NCBI RefSeq assembly: GCF_018294505.1
Contig: NC_057803.1
Location: 239,164,397-239,228,396, forward strand
Reading direction: 5' to 3'
Source of the DNA: Triticum aestivum
Lineage: Eukaryota > Streptophyta > Magnoliopsida > Poales > Poaceae
DNA length: 64,000 bases
A model generated the notes under the pieces. That model did no database searches. It saw only the letters and a program-made list of their open reading frames with translations, and had not been told where the DNA came from. The translations under genes and the position numbers were made by a program. Below, one piece after another: positions 12,500 to 22,599 of the stretch. Numbering within the stretch: position 1 is the stretch's first letter; the number at the start of each line of letters is the position of its first letter.

Positions 12500-12608
12500 C
12501 TCCGGTTTACAGCAATCAGAGAAGATGACATCATGGCGATTTACCAATTTATAAGAAGATGTTGAAGATGAAGCTTTTATTAAAGGATTGACATGAACCC
12601 GTTCAAAT

Positions 12609-12623
12609 CAATCTGGGGCCTAA
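12609..12623 (+). other. Polypurine tract before the 3' LTR
   Basis: The sequence caatctggggcctaa sits directly before the LTR start TGTTGGGG. It serves as the plus-strand primer site and resembles the many cttgggggctaat motifs inside the element. Confidence 0.65.
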
Positions 12624-13133
12624 TGTTGGGGATATTACTACTGGGCGTAAACCTGCCTATATGGGCCGGGTTAACTCCGTCAGTAGTTAAGTAAGTTAAA
12701 GCCCAAGAAGACAGAGGAGGGCTCAAGGCCTATGGTCGGCTCAAGGCCTGCAGCCGTAAACCGGCGTTAGTAGTTAACCTGTATTGTAAGTTAGGAATAA
12801 GAAGAGACCAAACTGGACACATCTATAAGCCGGTATTGGGACTCCATAAGCCGACGAGAGTCACCCGTGTATATAAGGGGACGACCAGGCGGCGGTTCAA
12901 GAAGGACAGACAACAACTCGAGACATAGGTGAAGCTTGTTTGCTCCCTAGTCATCGAAACCCCACCAATTCCATCACAACTATACGTAGGCTTTTACCTT
13001 CATCGAAGGGGCCGAACTAGTATAAACTCTCTTGCGTCCTTGTGTCCGCTTTAACCCCTTCAGGCTAACCCGTCGCGATGGCTCCATGACTAAGTCCTTT
13101 CTCTAGGACATCTGCCGTGACAAAACCACGACA
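12624..13133 (+). repeat. 3' LTR of the Tat-like element
   Basis: Same length as the 5' LTR (510 bases) with about 19 substitutions, mostly transitions. The TATA box is at 12870-12877. It is followed by the duplicated target GGAGT. Confidence 0.92.
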
Positions 13134-16100
13134 GGAGTCCCAACTTAGCCCATCACAAGCTCTCATGGTCAACGAAGGATATTCCTTCTCCCAAGACAAT
13201 CCGATCAGACTCGGCATCCCGGTTACAAGACATCCTCGACAATGGTAAAACAAATCCAGCAACACCGCCCGAATGTGCCAACAAATCCCGATAGGAGCTA
13301 CACATATCTCGTTCTCAGGGCACACTCAGATGAGCGCTCCATACAACTAAAACCAAACCTCGAGTTTCCCCGAGGGGGCGCTGCACAGGGCTCTAGTTTG
13401 GACCAACACTGAGAGGAGCACTGGCCCGGGGGGTTTAAATAAAGATGACCCTTGAGTCTGTAGAATCCAAGGGAAAGAAAAGGCTAGGTGGCGAATGGTA
13501 AAACCAATGTTGGGCATTTCTGGAGGAGTTTTATTCAAGGTGAACTGTCAATGGGTTCCCATTATAACCCAACCGTGTAAGGAACGCAAAATCCGGGAAC
13601 AAAACACCGATATGACGGAAACTAGGGAGGCAAGAGTGGAACAAAACACTTGGCATAAGGCAGAGCCTTCCACCCTTTACCAAGTATATAGATGCATTAA
13701 TTAAATAAGAGATATTGTGATATCCCAACAAAATATCCATGTTCCAACATGGAACAAACTCCAATCTTCACCTGCAACTAACAACGCTATAAGAGGGGCT
13801 GAGCAAAGTGATAACATAGCCAAACAACGGTTTGCTAGGACAAGGTGGGTTAGAGGCTTGGCTTAACAATATAGGAGGCATGATTAAGCAAGTGGTAGGT
13901 ATCGCTGCATAGGCATAGCAAAATAGCGAGCAACTAGCAAGCAAAGATAGAAGTGATTTCGAGGGTATGGTCATCTTTCCTGAAATCCCGCAAGGAAGAA
14001 GAACGAGTCCATTAGAAGACAAACAGACATAGTCGAATGGGTCCTCACAAACGCGACATTCTCGGAACCAACCCCAAGAAGCAACACCGGAAAGAAGCAC
14101 ACAACATAGTAAACAACCAACACAAGAACATGGTATGATATGCGGGATGCGGTATGCGGTGCATATGCATGATTTGGAAAGGAATGATTGAACCTGGCCT
14201 CAACTTGGAAATCGAAGAGTGCCACTGGAAAGGTGAGATTATTTCGGTCGAAATCGATATAAAGATCACCGGAATCGGATGCACGGTTTGGAAATGTCAA
14301 GCAAAACAAATATGGCACCGGTCTGCGATAATCAGCAAGTAGCCATCTAAATGCCAGATAAATATGCTACAACACTGAAACATGGCAGCGATCCACTCAT
14401 GAAGCTTGACAAAAGATGAACACTGAGCTACGGCTAATTCATCCATTACCAAGTTCAAACAAGCATGGCAAAAGTGCAAATGATAACAGGTTTCAGACTT
14501 GGTGAAATAACAACAAATCAGGAATTTATCATCGGGAAGCAATGTTTAGAGCACAAAAACTACATGCTACAGGAACATATCATGGCAAATCAAGGCATGG
14601 CATGAAGCTACTCTAAACATATAACAAAAGTCCCTTAGTGACCTTGAGCCAAAAGGGATCAGAAAATACAATTGCAAGCATGTGAACATAGCAAAACATA
14701 AACAGATTGAGACTTAGTGAAAAACTGGAGCATGCAAAACAGTTAACGAGTAGGCATGTTTACGAGCTCGATGCACTCACTACAGAGCATTGTGTGACAA
14801 TCTAAGCATACACCCATGAAGAATACATGGCATAGGAGCTAGACATGGAAAGAACAATAACATAGCTTGCACGGATCAATAGCAACATCCTCGGCAAAAT
14901 CGCTAAACATGTCAACAATCTGCCAGGATTATTTTATAGCAAAAGTAGAGATCGATTGAGTCAAGCTAGGATGCTCCATAAATGCAAACAAAGACATGGA
15001 TGGATAGAGCACCACAATGTTAGCAAAACACCTTACTGATCATCCTCAAAAGAGGCACGAATCACTAGGAAACAACATGAACATATGGCATAACAACAAA
15101 ATCAGGACAAGAACTTAGTGAAATTCTAAGTCCCTGAAATCAGCATCAACGATTACGCTACTTTGCATGCTTGTGCTAGTCACCACAAATATCGCAAAAT
15201 ATACATGGCAAGCACCTCTGTAAAGATGACATGGCATATAACAAAACACATGTAGAGCTCAGGATCATAGCATGCACACATAAATCATGGCAAAAATGAC
15301 AAAAGGCCATTTGCTGAAACAGATCTGCAACTTTCCTCACATAGCCCTCTTCAAACAGCACTTTGGGCATCAAGATGAGCTAAAATGAAAATGTTGCAAT
15401 GAGATGAAATGATGTACTCGTCGAGACGAACATTTTGATATGCTACATGCACGAATCGGAGCTACGGTGATGAAGTTATGATGCAACTAAGATGCCTACA
15501 AAAATATGCAAAAACTGGGGACTTAGAAGAAATAGACCTCGCCCAGATCTAGGGTTTGTGCACGTTCTTCAAGAATCGCCGGAAAAGTCGTCGGAGGACC
15601 CGCCGGAGATGCAGGAGACGGCAGGGAGGCGCGGGGCGGCGCCGGGGAAGTCAGGGACGACCGGATCCGGAGCGGGGATCGCCAGATCCGGCGGCAAGCA
15701 GTGCGGGGACGAGCGGCGTGGGCTCGGGCGCCATGGCGGGCGTGGTCGCTGCAGCTCGGCAGCTCGCTGGAGATGGCGGTGCAGTGGCGGAGCTGGGCGG
15801 AGGCGGCGGCCGGCGGGCGTGGACGGGCGGCGGGCGGCGGAGCTCTCGGGCGCACGGCGGGCGGAGAACTCCGGCGAGCCGGGCGCGGGCGGTGGCGCTC
15901 TCGGGCGGCGGCAGGCGGATCCGGGCCCGCGTGGGCCCCGGATGGGCTCTGTGGGCCGTGGCGGAGGGAGGACTCCGGTGGCCACTTGGCAGCCTCTGAG
16001 TGGTCGCGGGAGGTGGTGGACATGTCCGACCGGTGAGGAAAATTGTCTGGCGGCGCAGAGAGGAGGAATGTTAGGGTTTCATCCACGAATTTTTCGGGGA

Positions 16101-16608
16101 GGCCACATATTTATAGGTAGAGGGAGCTAGGAGAGTCCAAATGAGGTGCGGTTTTCGGCCACGCGATCATGATCGAACGACCGAGAAGATGGAGGAGGTT
16201 TTGGTGGGTTTTGGGCCACTTTGGAAGGGTGTTGGGCTGCAACACACACGAGGCCTTTTTGGTCCCTCGGTTAACCATTGGAGTATCAAACAAAGTCCAA
16301 ATGGCACGAAACTTGACAGGCGGTCTACCAGTGGTAAACCAAGGCCGCATGACAAGTCTCGGTCCAATCCTAAAACGTTTAACACCCGCACATGAAAAGA
16401 GAAAGAGGTAGAAAGGGACACCGGGTGACATAGGAGCGCCGGATTGCAAAACGGACAACGGGGAAATGCTCGGATGCATGAGACGAACATGTATGCAGAT
16501 GTAATGCACATGATGACATGATATGAGATGCATGACATGCAAGCAATGAAAAGGCAACAACAGCGAATAACTAGAGGACACCCGGCACATCAGTCTCGGG
16601 GCGCTACA
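13134..16608 (-). repeat. 5' LTR of the large-LTR element, 5' segment
   Basis: On the minus strand the LTR starts TGTAGCGCCCCGAGACTG at 16608. A TATA box (CTATAAATAT) lies at 16107-16116, so U3 is about 490 bases. Downstream, 15550-16090 is very GC-rich with open frames on both strands (187 codons from 16086 on the minus strand). The remainder, 13139-15500, is AT-rich and repetitive in style (gcatggcaaaagtgc-like words) without coding signal. The GC-rich stretch has the alanine/proline/arginine composition expected of any open frame in such DNA, so I treat it as a leader and not a gene. The segment joins 2585-3371 to make the full LTR. Confidence 0.75.
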
Positions 16609-17157
16609 CTACCCCCCTAGGAGCATGCACGTAGTACTTTGCTTCGATGACTAATAGATTTTTGCAATACGTATGTGAGTTCTTTATGCTTATTGTTGAG
16701 TCCATGGATTATACACACTCTCACCCTTCCACCATTGCTAGCCTCTCTAAATACCGCGCACCTTTCACTGGTATCATACACCCACCATATACCTTCCTCA
16801 AAACAGCCACCATACCTACCTATCATGGCATTTCCATAGCCATTTCGAGATATATTTCCATGCAACTTTCCACCGTTCCGTTTACTATGACAAGCTCCAT
16901 CCTTGTCATATTGCTTTGCATGATGATGTAGTTGACATTTTAGTTGTGGCAAAGCCACCGTTCATAATTCTTTCATATAAGTCACTCATGCATCATTGCT
17001 ATCCCGGTACACCGCCGGAGGCATTCATATAGAGTCATACTTTGTTCTAGTATCGAGTTGTAATCATTGAGTTGTAAATAAATAGAAGTGTGATGATCAT
17101 CATTCATAGAGTGTTGTCCCCAAAAAAAGGGAAAGGCCAAATAAAAAAAGGTAAGGC

Positions 17158-17160
<3 letters not shown>

Positions 17161-17192
<32 letters not shown>
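17161..17192. repeat. (AT)16 microsatellite
   Basis: An uninterrupted run of 16 AT units inside the 3' internal part of Athila copy 1. The related copy at 33.1-34.4 kb lacks it, so it expanded after the two diverged. Confidence 0.95.
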
Positions 17193-17196
<4 letters not shown>

Positions 17197-17982
17197 GGGC
17201 AATACTACTATCCTTTTTCCACACTTGTGCTTCAAAGTAGCACCATGATCTTCATAATAGAGAGTCTCCTATGTTATCACTTTCATATACTAGTGGGGAT
17301 TTTTCATTATAGAACTTGGCTTGTATATTCCAAACGATGGGCTTCCTCAAAATGCCCTAGGTCTTCGTGAGCAAGCAAGTTGGATGCACACCCACTTAGT
17401 TTCTTTTTGTTGAGCTTTCATATACTTATAGCTCTAAGTGCATATGTTGCATGGCAATCCCTAGTCACTCACATTGATATCTATTGATGGGCATCTCCAT
17501 AGCCCGTTGATACGCCTAGTTGATGTGAAACTATCTTCTCCCTTTTTGTCTTCTCCACAACCACCATTCTATTCCACCTATAGTGCTATGTCCATGGCTC
17601 ACGCTCATGTATTGCGTGAAGATTGAAAAAGTTTGAGAACATTAAAAGTATGAAACAATTGCTTGGCTTGTCATCGGGGTTGTGCATGATTTGAATACAT
17701 TGTGTGGTGAAGATGGAGCATAGCCAGACTATATGATTTTGTAGGGATAACCTTCTTTGGCCATGTTATTCTAAAGAGACATAATTTCTTAGTTAGTATG
17801 CTTGAAGTATTATTATTTCTATGTCAATATTAAACGTTTGTCTTGAATCTTTCGGATCTGAATATTCATACCACAATTAAGAGAATTACATTGAAATTAT
17901 GCGGAGTAGCATTCCACATCAAAAATTCTGTTTTTATCATTTACCTACTCGAGGACGAGCAGGAATTAAGCTTGGGGATGTT

Positions 17983-19557
17983 TGATACGTCTCCAACGAA
18001 TCTATATTTTTTTATTGTTCCATGCTATATTATATTCTGTTTTGGACATTATTGGGCTTTATTATACACTTTTATATTATTTTTGGGACTAACCTATTAA
18101 CATGAGGCCCAGTCCAGAATTGCTGTTTTTTTGCCTATTTTAGGGTTTCGCAGAAAAAGAATATCAAACGGAGTCCAAACAGAATGAAACCTTCGGGAAC
18201 GTGATGTTCGGAACGAACATGATCCAGAGGACTTGGACCCTACGTCAAGACATCAACCAGGAGACCACGAGGTAGGGGGCGCGCTTACCCTCCTAGGCGC
18301 GCCCTCCACCCTCGTGGGCCCCCTGTTGCTCCACCGACATACTCCTTCCTCCTATATATACCTACGTACCCCCAAACTACCAGATATGGAGCCAAAACCC
18401 TAATTCCACCGCCGTAACTTTCTGTATCCACGAGATTGCATCTTGGGGCCTGTTCCGGAGCTCCGCCGGAGGGGGCATCGATCACGGAGGGCTTCTACAT
18501 CAACACCATAGCCTCTCCGATGAAGTGTGAGTAGTTTACCTCAGACCTACGGGTCCATAGTTATTAGCTAGATGGCTTCTTCTTTCTTTTTGGATCTCAA
18601 TACAAAGTTCTCCCCCTCTCTTGTGGAGATCTATTCGATGTAATCTTCTTTTGCGATGTGTTTGTTGAGACCGATGAATTGTGGGTTTATGATCAAGTTT
18701 ATCTATGAACAATATTTGAATCTTCTCTGAATTCTTTTTTGTATGATTGGTTATCTTTGCAAGTCTCTTCGAATTATCAGTTTGGTTTGGCCTACTAGAT
18801 TGACCTTTCTTGCAATGGGAGAAGTGATTAGCTTTGGGTTCAATCTTGCGGTGTCCTTTCCCAGTGACAGTAGGGGCAGCAAGGCACGTATTGTATTGTT
18901 GCCATCGAGGATAACAAGATGGGGTTTTCATCATATTGCATGAGTTTATCCCTCTACATCATGTCATCTTGCTTAAAGCATTACTCTGTTCTTATAAACT
19001 TAATACTCTAGATGCATGCTGGATAGCGGTCGATGTTTGGAGTAATAGTAGTAGATGCAGGCAAGAGTCGGTCTACTTGTCTCAGACATGATGCCTATAT
19101 ACATGATCATAACTAGATATTCTCATAACTATGCTCAATTCTGTCAATTGCTCAACAGTAATTTGTTTACCCACCGTGAATACTTATGCTCTTGAAAGAA
19201 GCCACTAGTGAAACCTATGGCCCCCGGGTCTATCTTCCGTCATATTAATCTTCAAACACTTAGTTATTTTTATTGACTTTTATTTTACTTTGCATCTTTA
19301 TCATAAAAATACCAAAAATATTATCTTATCATATCTATTAGATCTCACTCTCGTAAGTGACCGTGTAGGGATTGAAAACCCCTTATCGTGTTGGTTGCGA
19401 GGATTTATTTGTTTGTGTAGGTGCGAGGGACTCGTGCGTGGCCTCCTAGTGGATTGATACCTTGGTTCTCAAAAACTGAGGGAAATACTTATGCTACTTT
19501 GCTCCATCACCCTTTCCCCTTCAAGGGAAAACCAATGCAAGTGCTCAAGAGGTAGCA
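17983..19557 (+). repeat. 3' LTR of Athila copy 1
   Basis: Starts TGATACGTCTCCAACG and ends GAGGTAGCA, 1575 bases. A GC-rich imperfect palindrome (gagaccacgaggtagggg to cctcgtgggccccc) spans about 18260-18325. A TATA-like tatatata follows at about 18354. The next five bases, aaggc, would be one copy of the target duplication. Confidence 0.8.
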
Positions 19558-19569
19558 AAGGCCTTTGCT

Positions 19570-19897
19570 GAAAAATAGATCAAATAACTATTTTTTTCTT
19601 CCCCTCTATTCCATCTTCTTCTCCTTTTTCTTCTTCTTCTTATTTCCAGTGTCCCTCCTCATGTCATATCCAACATACCCCCTCATGTCATGTCCGACGT
19701 CCCCCCTCATGTCATGTCCGACATCCGCCCTCATCACATGTTCGACATCCCCCCTCATGTCATGTCCGACCCTCGACCGATCGACGATCCTCGACACCCT
19801 CATCCTCGAAAAAAATAAGAAGAGGAGAAGAAGAAAAAAAAGGAGAAGAAGAAGGAATAGAGGGGAAGAAGGAAAAATAGATTAAATATCTATTTTT
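19570..19897. repeat. Inverted repeat with about 65-base arms
   Basis: Left arm 19570-19636 and right arm 19832-19897 are near-perfect reverse complements: gaaaaatagatcaaat against attaaatatctatttttc, then cttcccctctattcc against ggaatagaggggaag. The loop is about 195 bases and holds a 25-base tandem repeat. The arms are pyrimidine-rich on one side and purine-rich on the other. This looks like a small fold-back element or a structured end of a larger one; no target duplication is evident. Confidence 0.75.
19657..19771. repeat. 25-base tandem repeat (about 4.6 copies)
   Basis: The unit is cctcatgtcatgtccgacatccccc with a few changes per copy. Further single copies appear at about 20066-20100 and 20160-20185, so the array has spread beyond the inverted repeat. 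Confidence 0.85.
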
Positions 19898-20683
19898 CTT
19901 CTTCTTTCTCTTCTTATTTTTTTCTCCTCTTCTTCCTCTCCTCTTCTTCTCTTCTTCTTCTCCTTCTTTCTCTTCTTATTTTTCTCCTCTTATTCCTCAG
20001 CGACCCTCGACCCCTCAGCGACCCTCAACCCCTCGGCGATCCTCGAACCCTCGACGACCGTCGACCCCCTCATGTCATGTCCGACATCCCCCCTCATGTC
20101 GATGTTATCGAGGAGGGGGTAGACGATAATGACGCTCACCCCCTCATCGACGTCCAACCACATGTCATGTCCGATGTTGCCCCTAACCTTTGATAAAATA
20201 CTTGATTCGTCGCAGGTGCTCGGTGCGACGTGGACTCGGTGGAAAGACTTTATGGAAATGCGGTGGTGGCTGGGCCAGGCGGTTTTCTTTTCTTTCTTCA
20301 TTTTTTCCTTTGTGTTTTCTTATATGTTTGTTTTCATTTTCTCTCTACATTTTCGTACATATGAAAAAAATGAAGTTTCTATACAAAAGTGCACAACTTT
20401 TATGAACAAAAAAATCTATGAACAAAAAAAATCATACATCAATATATCTTGGACCATACATATGAACATATATCAGGCGTGGCAATGGGGCAGGGCGCGG
20501 TGATGGCGGCCAGACAGGGAGGAATAGGAGGAGAGGAGGGGATCGGGGCGGCGCTCACAGCGAGGACGCAGGGCGTGACGACATTGTCGGTGCAGGGCGT
20601 GGTGACGGCGTCGATCGGTGTAGGGCACGTGGACGGCGACGACGAGGCAAGACCGGCGACAAGGAGTAGGGCGTCAGCATCGG
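19898..20683. other. Low-complexity spacer with ctt/ctc tracts and dispersed satellite copies
   Basis: Runs of cttcttctc to about 19995, then ccctcgacccctcagcgac-type repeats, then scattered copies of the 25-base unit. From 20460 the DNA becomes GC-rich. I see no gene. Confidence 0.6.
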
Positions 20684-20809
20684 GCGACGGCGACGAGGAG
20701 CAGGGCGTCGGCGTCGGGGCGAAGGGTGATGGCAACGAGGAGCAGGGCGTTGGCGTCGGGGCGTAGGGCGACAGCGACGAGGAGCAGGGCGTCGCTGTCA
20801 GGGCAGAGG
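20684..20809. repeat. 42-base GC-rich minisatellite, three copies
   Basis: Three contiguous units at 20684-20725, 20726-20767 and 20768-20809, each containing gcgacgaggagcagggcgtc or a close variant. The unit length is a multiple of three, so one minus-strand frame stays open through the array (PTPCSSSPSP-like repeats). Whether it is coding is unknown. Confidence 0.85.
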
Positions 20810-20882
20810 GCAGTGTCGGCATCGGGAAGAATGACAAACTACTAAAAATTTCACAAGTGTTGGCTTATATAGCTAGAGAATT

Positions 20883-21117
20883 GGTCCCAGTTGGTGGCAC
20901 CAACCGGGACTAAAGCCCCCCTTTAATCCCGGGTGGTGCCACCAACTGGGACCAAATATCTCTTTTCGGCAGCCCAAAGGGCGGGAAGCAGACACCTTTG
21001 GTCCCGGTTGGTGGCACCAACCTGGACTAAAGGGGGGCATTAGTCTTGGTTGGTGCCACCAATCGGGACCAAAGGTCGGTATTGGTCCCGGTTGGTGCCT
21101 CCAACCGGGACCAAAGG
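20883..21117. repeat. Left subterminal repeats of the CACTA element
   Basis: Four or five inverted units of about 30 bases (ggtcccggttggtggcacc facing ggtgccaccaaccgggacc). In CACTA elements such arrays are binding sites for the element's accessory protein. Confidence 0.8.
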
Positions 21118-21839
21118 GGGGTGCTACTACCGTGGAAAAAACTTTAGTCCCACCTTGCTAGATGAGAGGGGCTCGGAGTGGTTTATAAGCCCTCCCGAGC
21201 CGACCACTTCGAGCTCCTATCTACTGCAGGCTTACGGGCCTAAATCTACTACCTGTGCCGGTGGGCCTACTGGCCTACTGTGGGCCTGCATCCTGGCCCA
21301 ACTAGCGGGTTTCTAGTCGTATGCAGGCCGTGGTGGCCCAGTAGGCGCCATTTTTTTATTTTTTTCCAGCTTTTTTTGTTTTCTTTTTTGTTTTATTTAT
21401 TTTATTTTGTTTCTACTTACAGCAAAATACTTACTAGTTTTTCAGTTATTCTTTTTGGTTTTAGGTAATAAAAATTATAAACTTTCTGTTACTGCCATTA
21501 ATTTTCCAATTTGAATAGTTTAAATTTGAATTCTTTGAAATTTGTGTGAATCACTAGTTTGTGATTAACTTTACTATAAAAATAGATTTTGGAGTGATTC
21601 TTTTTCCTGCTATTTAATATTACTGTGTTTTATCATTATATTCAAAAACAGTTTTTGTTATTTTAGTTTCTAACAAAAGAAATATGATAATTCTTTTTTG
21701 CTATTAAAGTTTCTAACAAAAAAAGTTCTTTATGAAAATTCTTTTTGCTTATAATGTTTTGAACAGAAAATACTTTGATAATATTAGTTGCATAAATTTT
21801 ATATAATTTTAATTTCAATAATACTAGAGGTTTATAAAA

Positions 21840-22010
21840 CTTTTTAGTTGATTCCTTTTGCTATTAGAGTTTCATTAAAGTTTTCTAGTTCATTCTTTTT
21901 TCTATTAGAGTTTCGTTAAAGTTTTCTAGTTCATTCTTTTAGTTTATTATTTTTGCTATTAGAGTTTCATAAAAGTTTTCCAAATCATTCTTTTTTATAT
22001 TAGTTCATTC
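21840..22010. repeat. AT-rich tandem repeats, about 50-60 bases
   Basis: Four imperfect copies of ttttgctattagagtttcattaaagttttctagttcattc. Together with the AT-rich DNA from 21350 they fill the space between subterminal repeats and transposase; no gene is seen there. Confidence 0.7.
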
Positions 22011-22013
22011 TTT

Positions 22014-22560
22014 GAGCTAAATGACCCTGGAATTGAAAAGCACTTCAGGTGAACTCTGAAGAGGTTGAAAATTGGCATGGTATCATCATTTCACCCACAT
22101 AGCATGTGCTAAAAAGTTGAGAGGGTTAAGACAAAAACTAGATGCACTTCGTGTACAAAACAGAAAATCTCTTTCGAAGTATTAGGGTTTCGGACAAAAA
22201 CTCATCTGTTACAAAGGGATTTCATTTTTTGAACTTATTTGAACTCCAGGCTTTTTTGTATTGAAAATGCACCATTCAAAGCCACATCATCAATTTTCAA
22301 CCCTTTCTGACTTCATTTGTTATTTTTCATGCATTTACTGATTTTTTTGAGCTATATGACCATGAAAATGAAAAGCACTACAAATGAACTCTGAATAGGT
22401 TGATAGTTAGCATGGTATCATCATTTCACCCAAATAGCATGTGCTAAAAATTTGAGAGGGTTACGGCAAAAACTGGATGCACTTCGTGTACAAAACGGAC
22501 AATCTCTTTCGAAGTATCATGGTTTCATACGAAAACTCGTCTATTACATGGATATTCTTG
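22014..22560. repeat. 335-base direct repeat, two copies (second partial)
   Basis: Copy 1 starts gagctaaatgaccctgg at 22014 and copy 2 gagctatatgaccatga at 22349. Both run through gtgtacaaaac and tctctttcgaagtat. The array ends just before the transposase C-terminus. Confidence 0.85.
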
Positions 22561-22599
22561 ATCAAAGGCATCATCATAATAGTTGTGGAGAGAAAGTCT

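Larger units (their letters stand above)
3372..13133 (+). mobile_element. Complete pol-less Gypsy (Tat-like) LTR retrotransposon with antisense gene
   Basis: Two 510-base LTRs (3372-3881 and 12624-13133) are flanked by the perfect 5-base duplication GGAGT (3367-3371, 13134-13138). A TGGCGCCCACCG primer binding site and a purine-rich tract before the 3' LTR complete the ends. Counting by eye the LTRs differ at about 19 positions (3.7%), which suggests roughly 1.4 million years at 1.3e-8 substitutions per site per year. Inside there is only a broken gag start; reverse transcriptase, RNase H and integrase are absent. The second half carries a spliced gene on the opposite strand. Extra ORFs between pol and the 3' LTR, including antisense ones, are known from the Tat lineage of Ty3/Gypsy elements, which is why I place it there. 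The family name is not certain. Confidence 0.9.
16609..19557 (+). mobile_element. Athila-lineage element, 3' end only (copy 1)
   Basis: Plus-strand 3' internal sequence (16609-17982) is followed by a purine-rich tract (ggaattaagcttgggga, 17962-17978) and a complete 3' LTR. The left side is cut where the large-LTR element inserted at 16609 (possible duplication ctacc at 16609-16613); the rest would lie left of the window. The internal part is non-coding and matches, in reverse, the 3' internal part of the Athila-type copy at 33108-34418 and 44004 onward. Assignment to the Athila lineage (Sabrina/WHAM/Fatima group) is from the LTR style and is tentative at family level. Confidence 0.75.

Noticed and set aside
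15523..16130. Long open frames on both strands in the GC-rich block (up to 212 codons)
   Set aside because: They are Ala/Arg/Pro/Gly-rich in every frame, as expected from composition, with no domain and no paired splice sites. I treat the block as an LTR leader.
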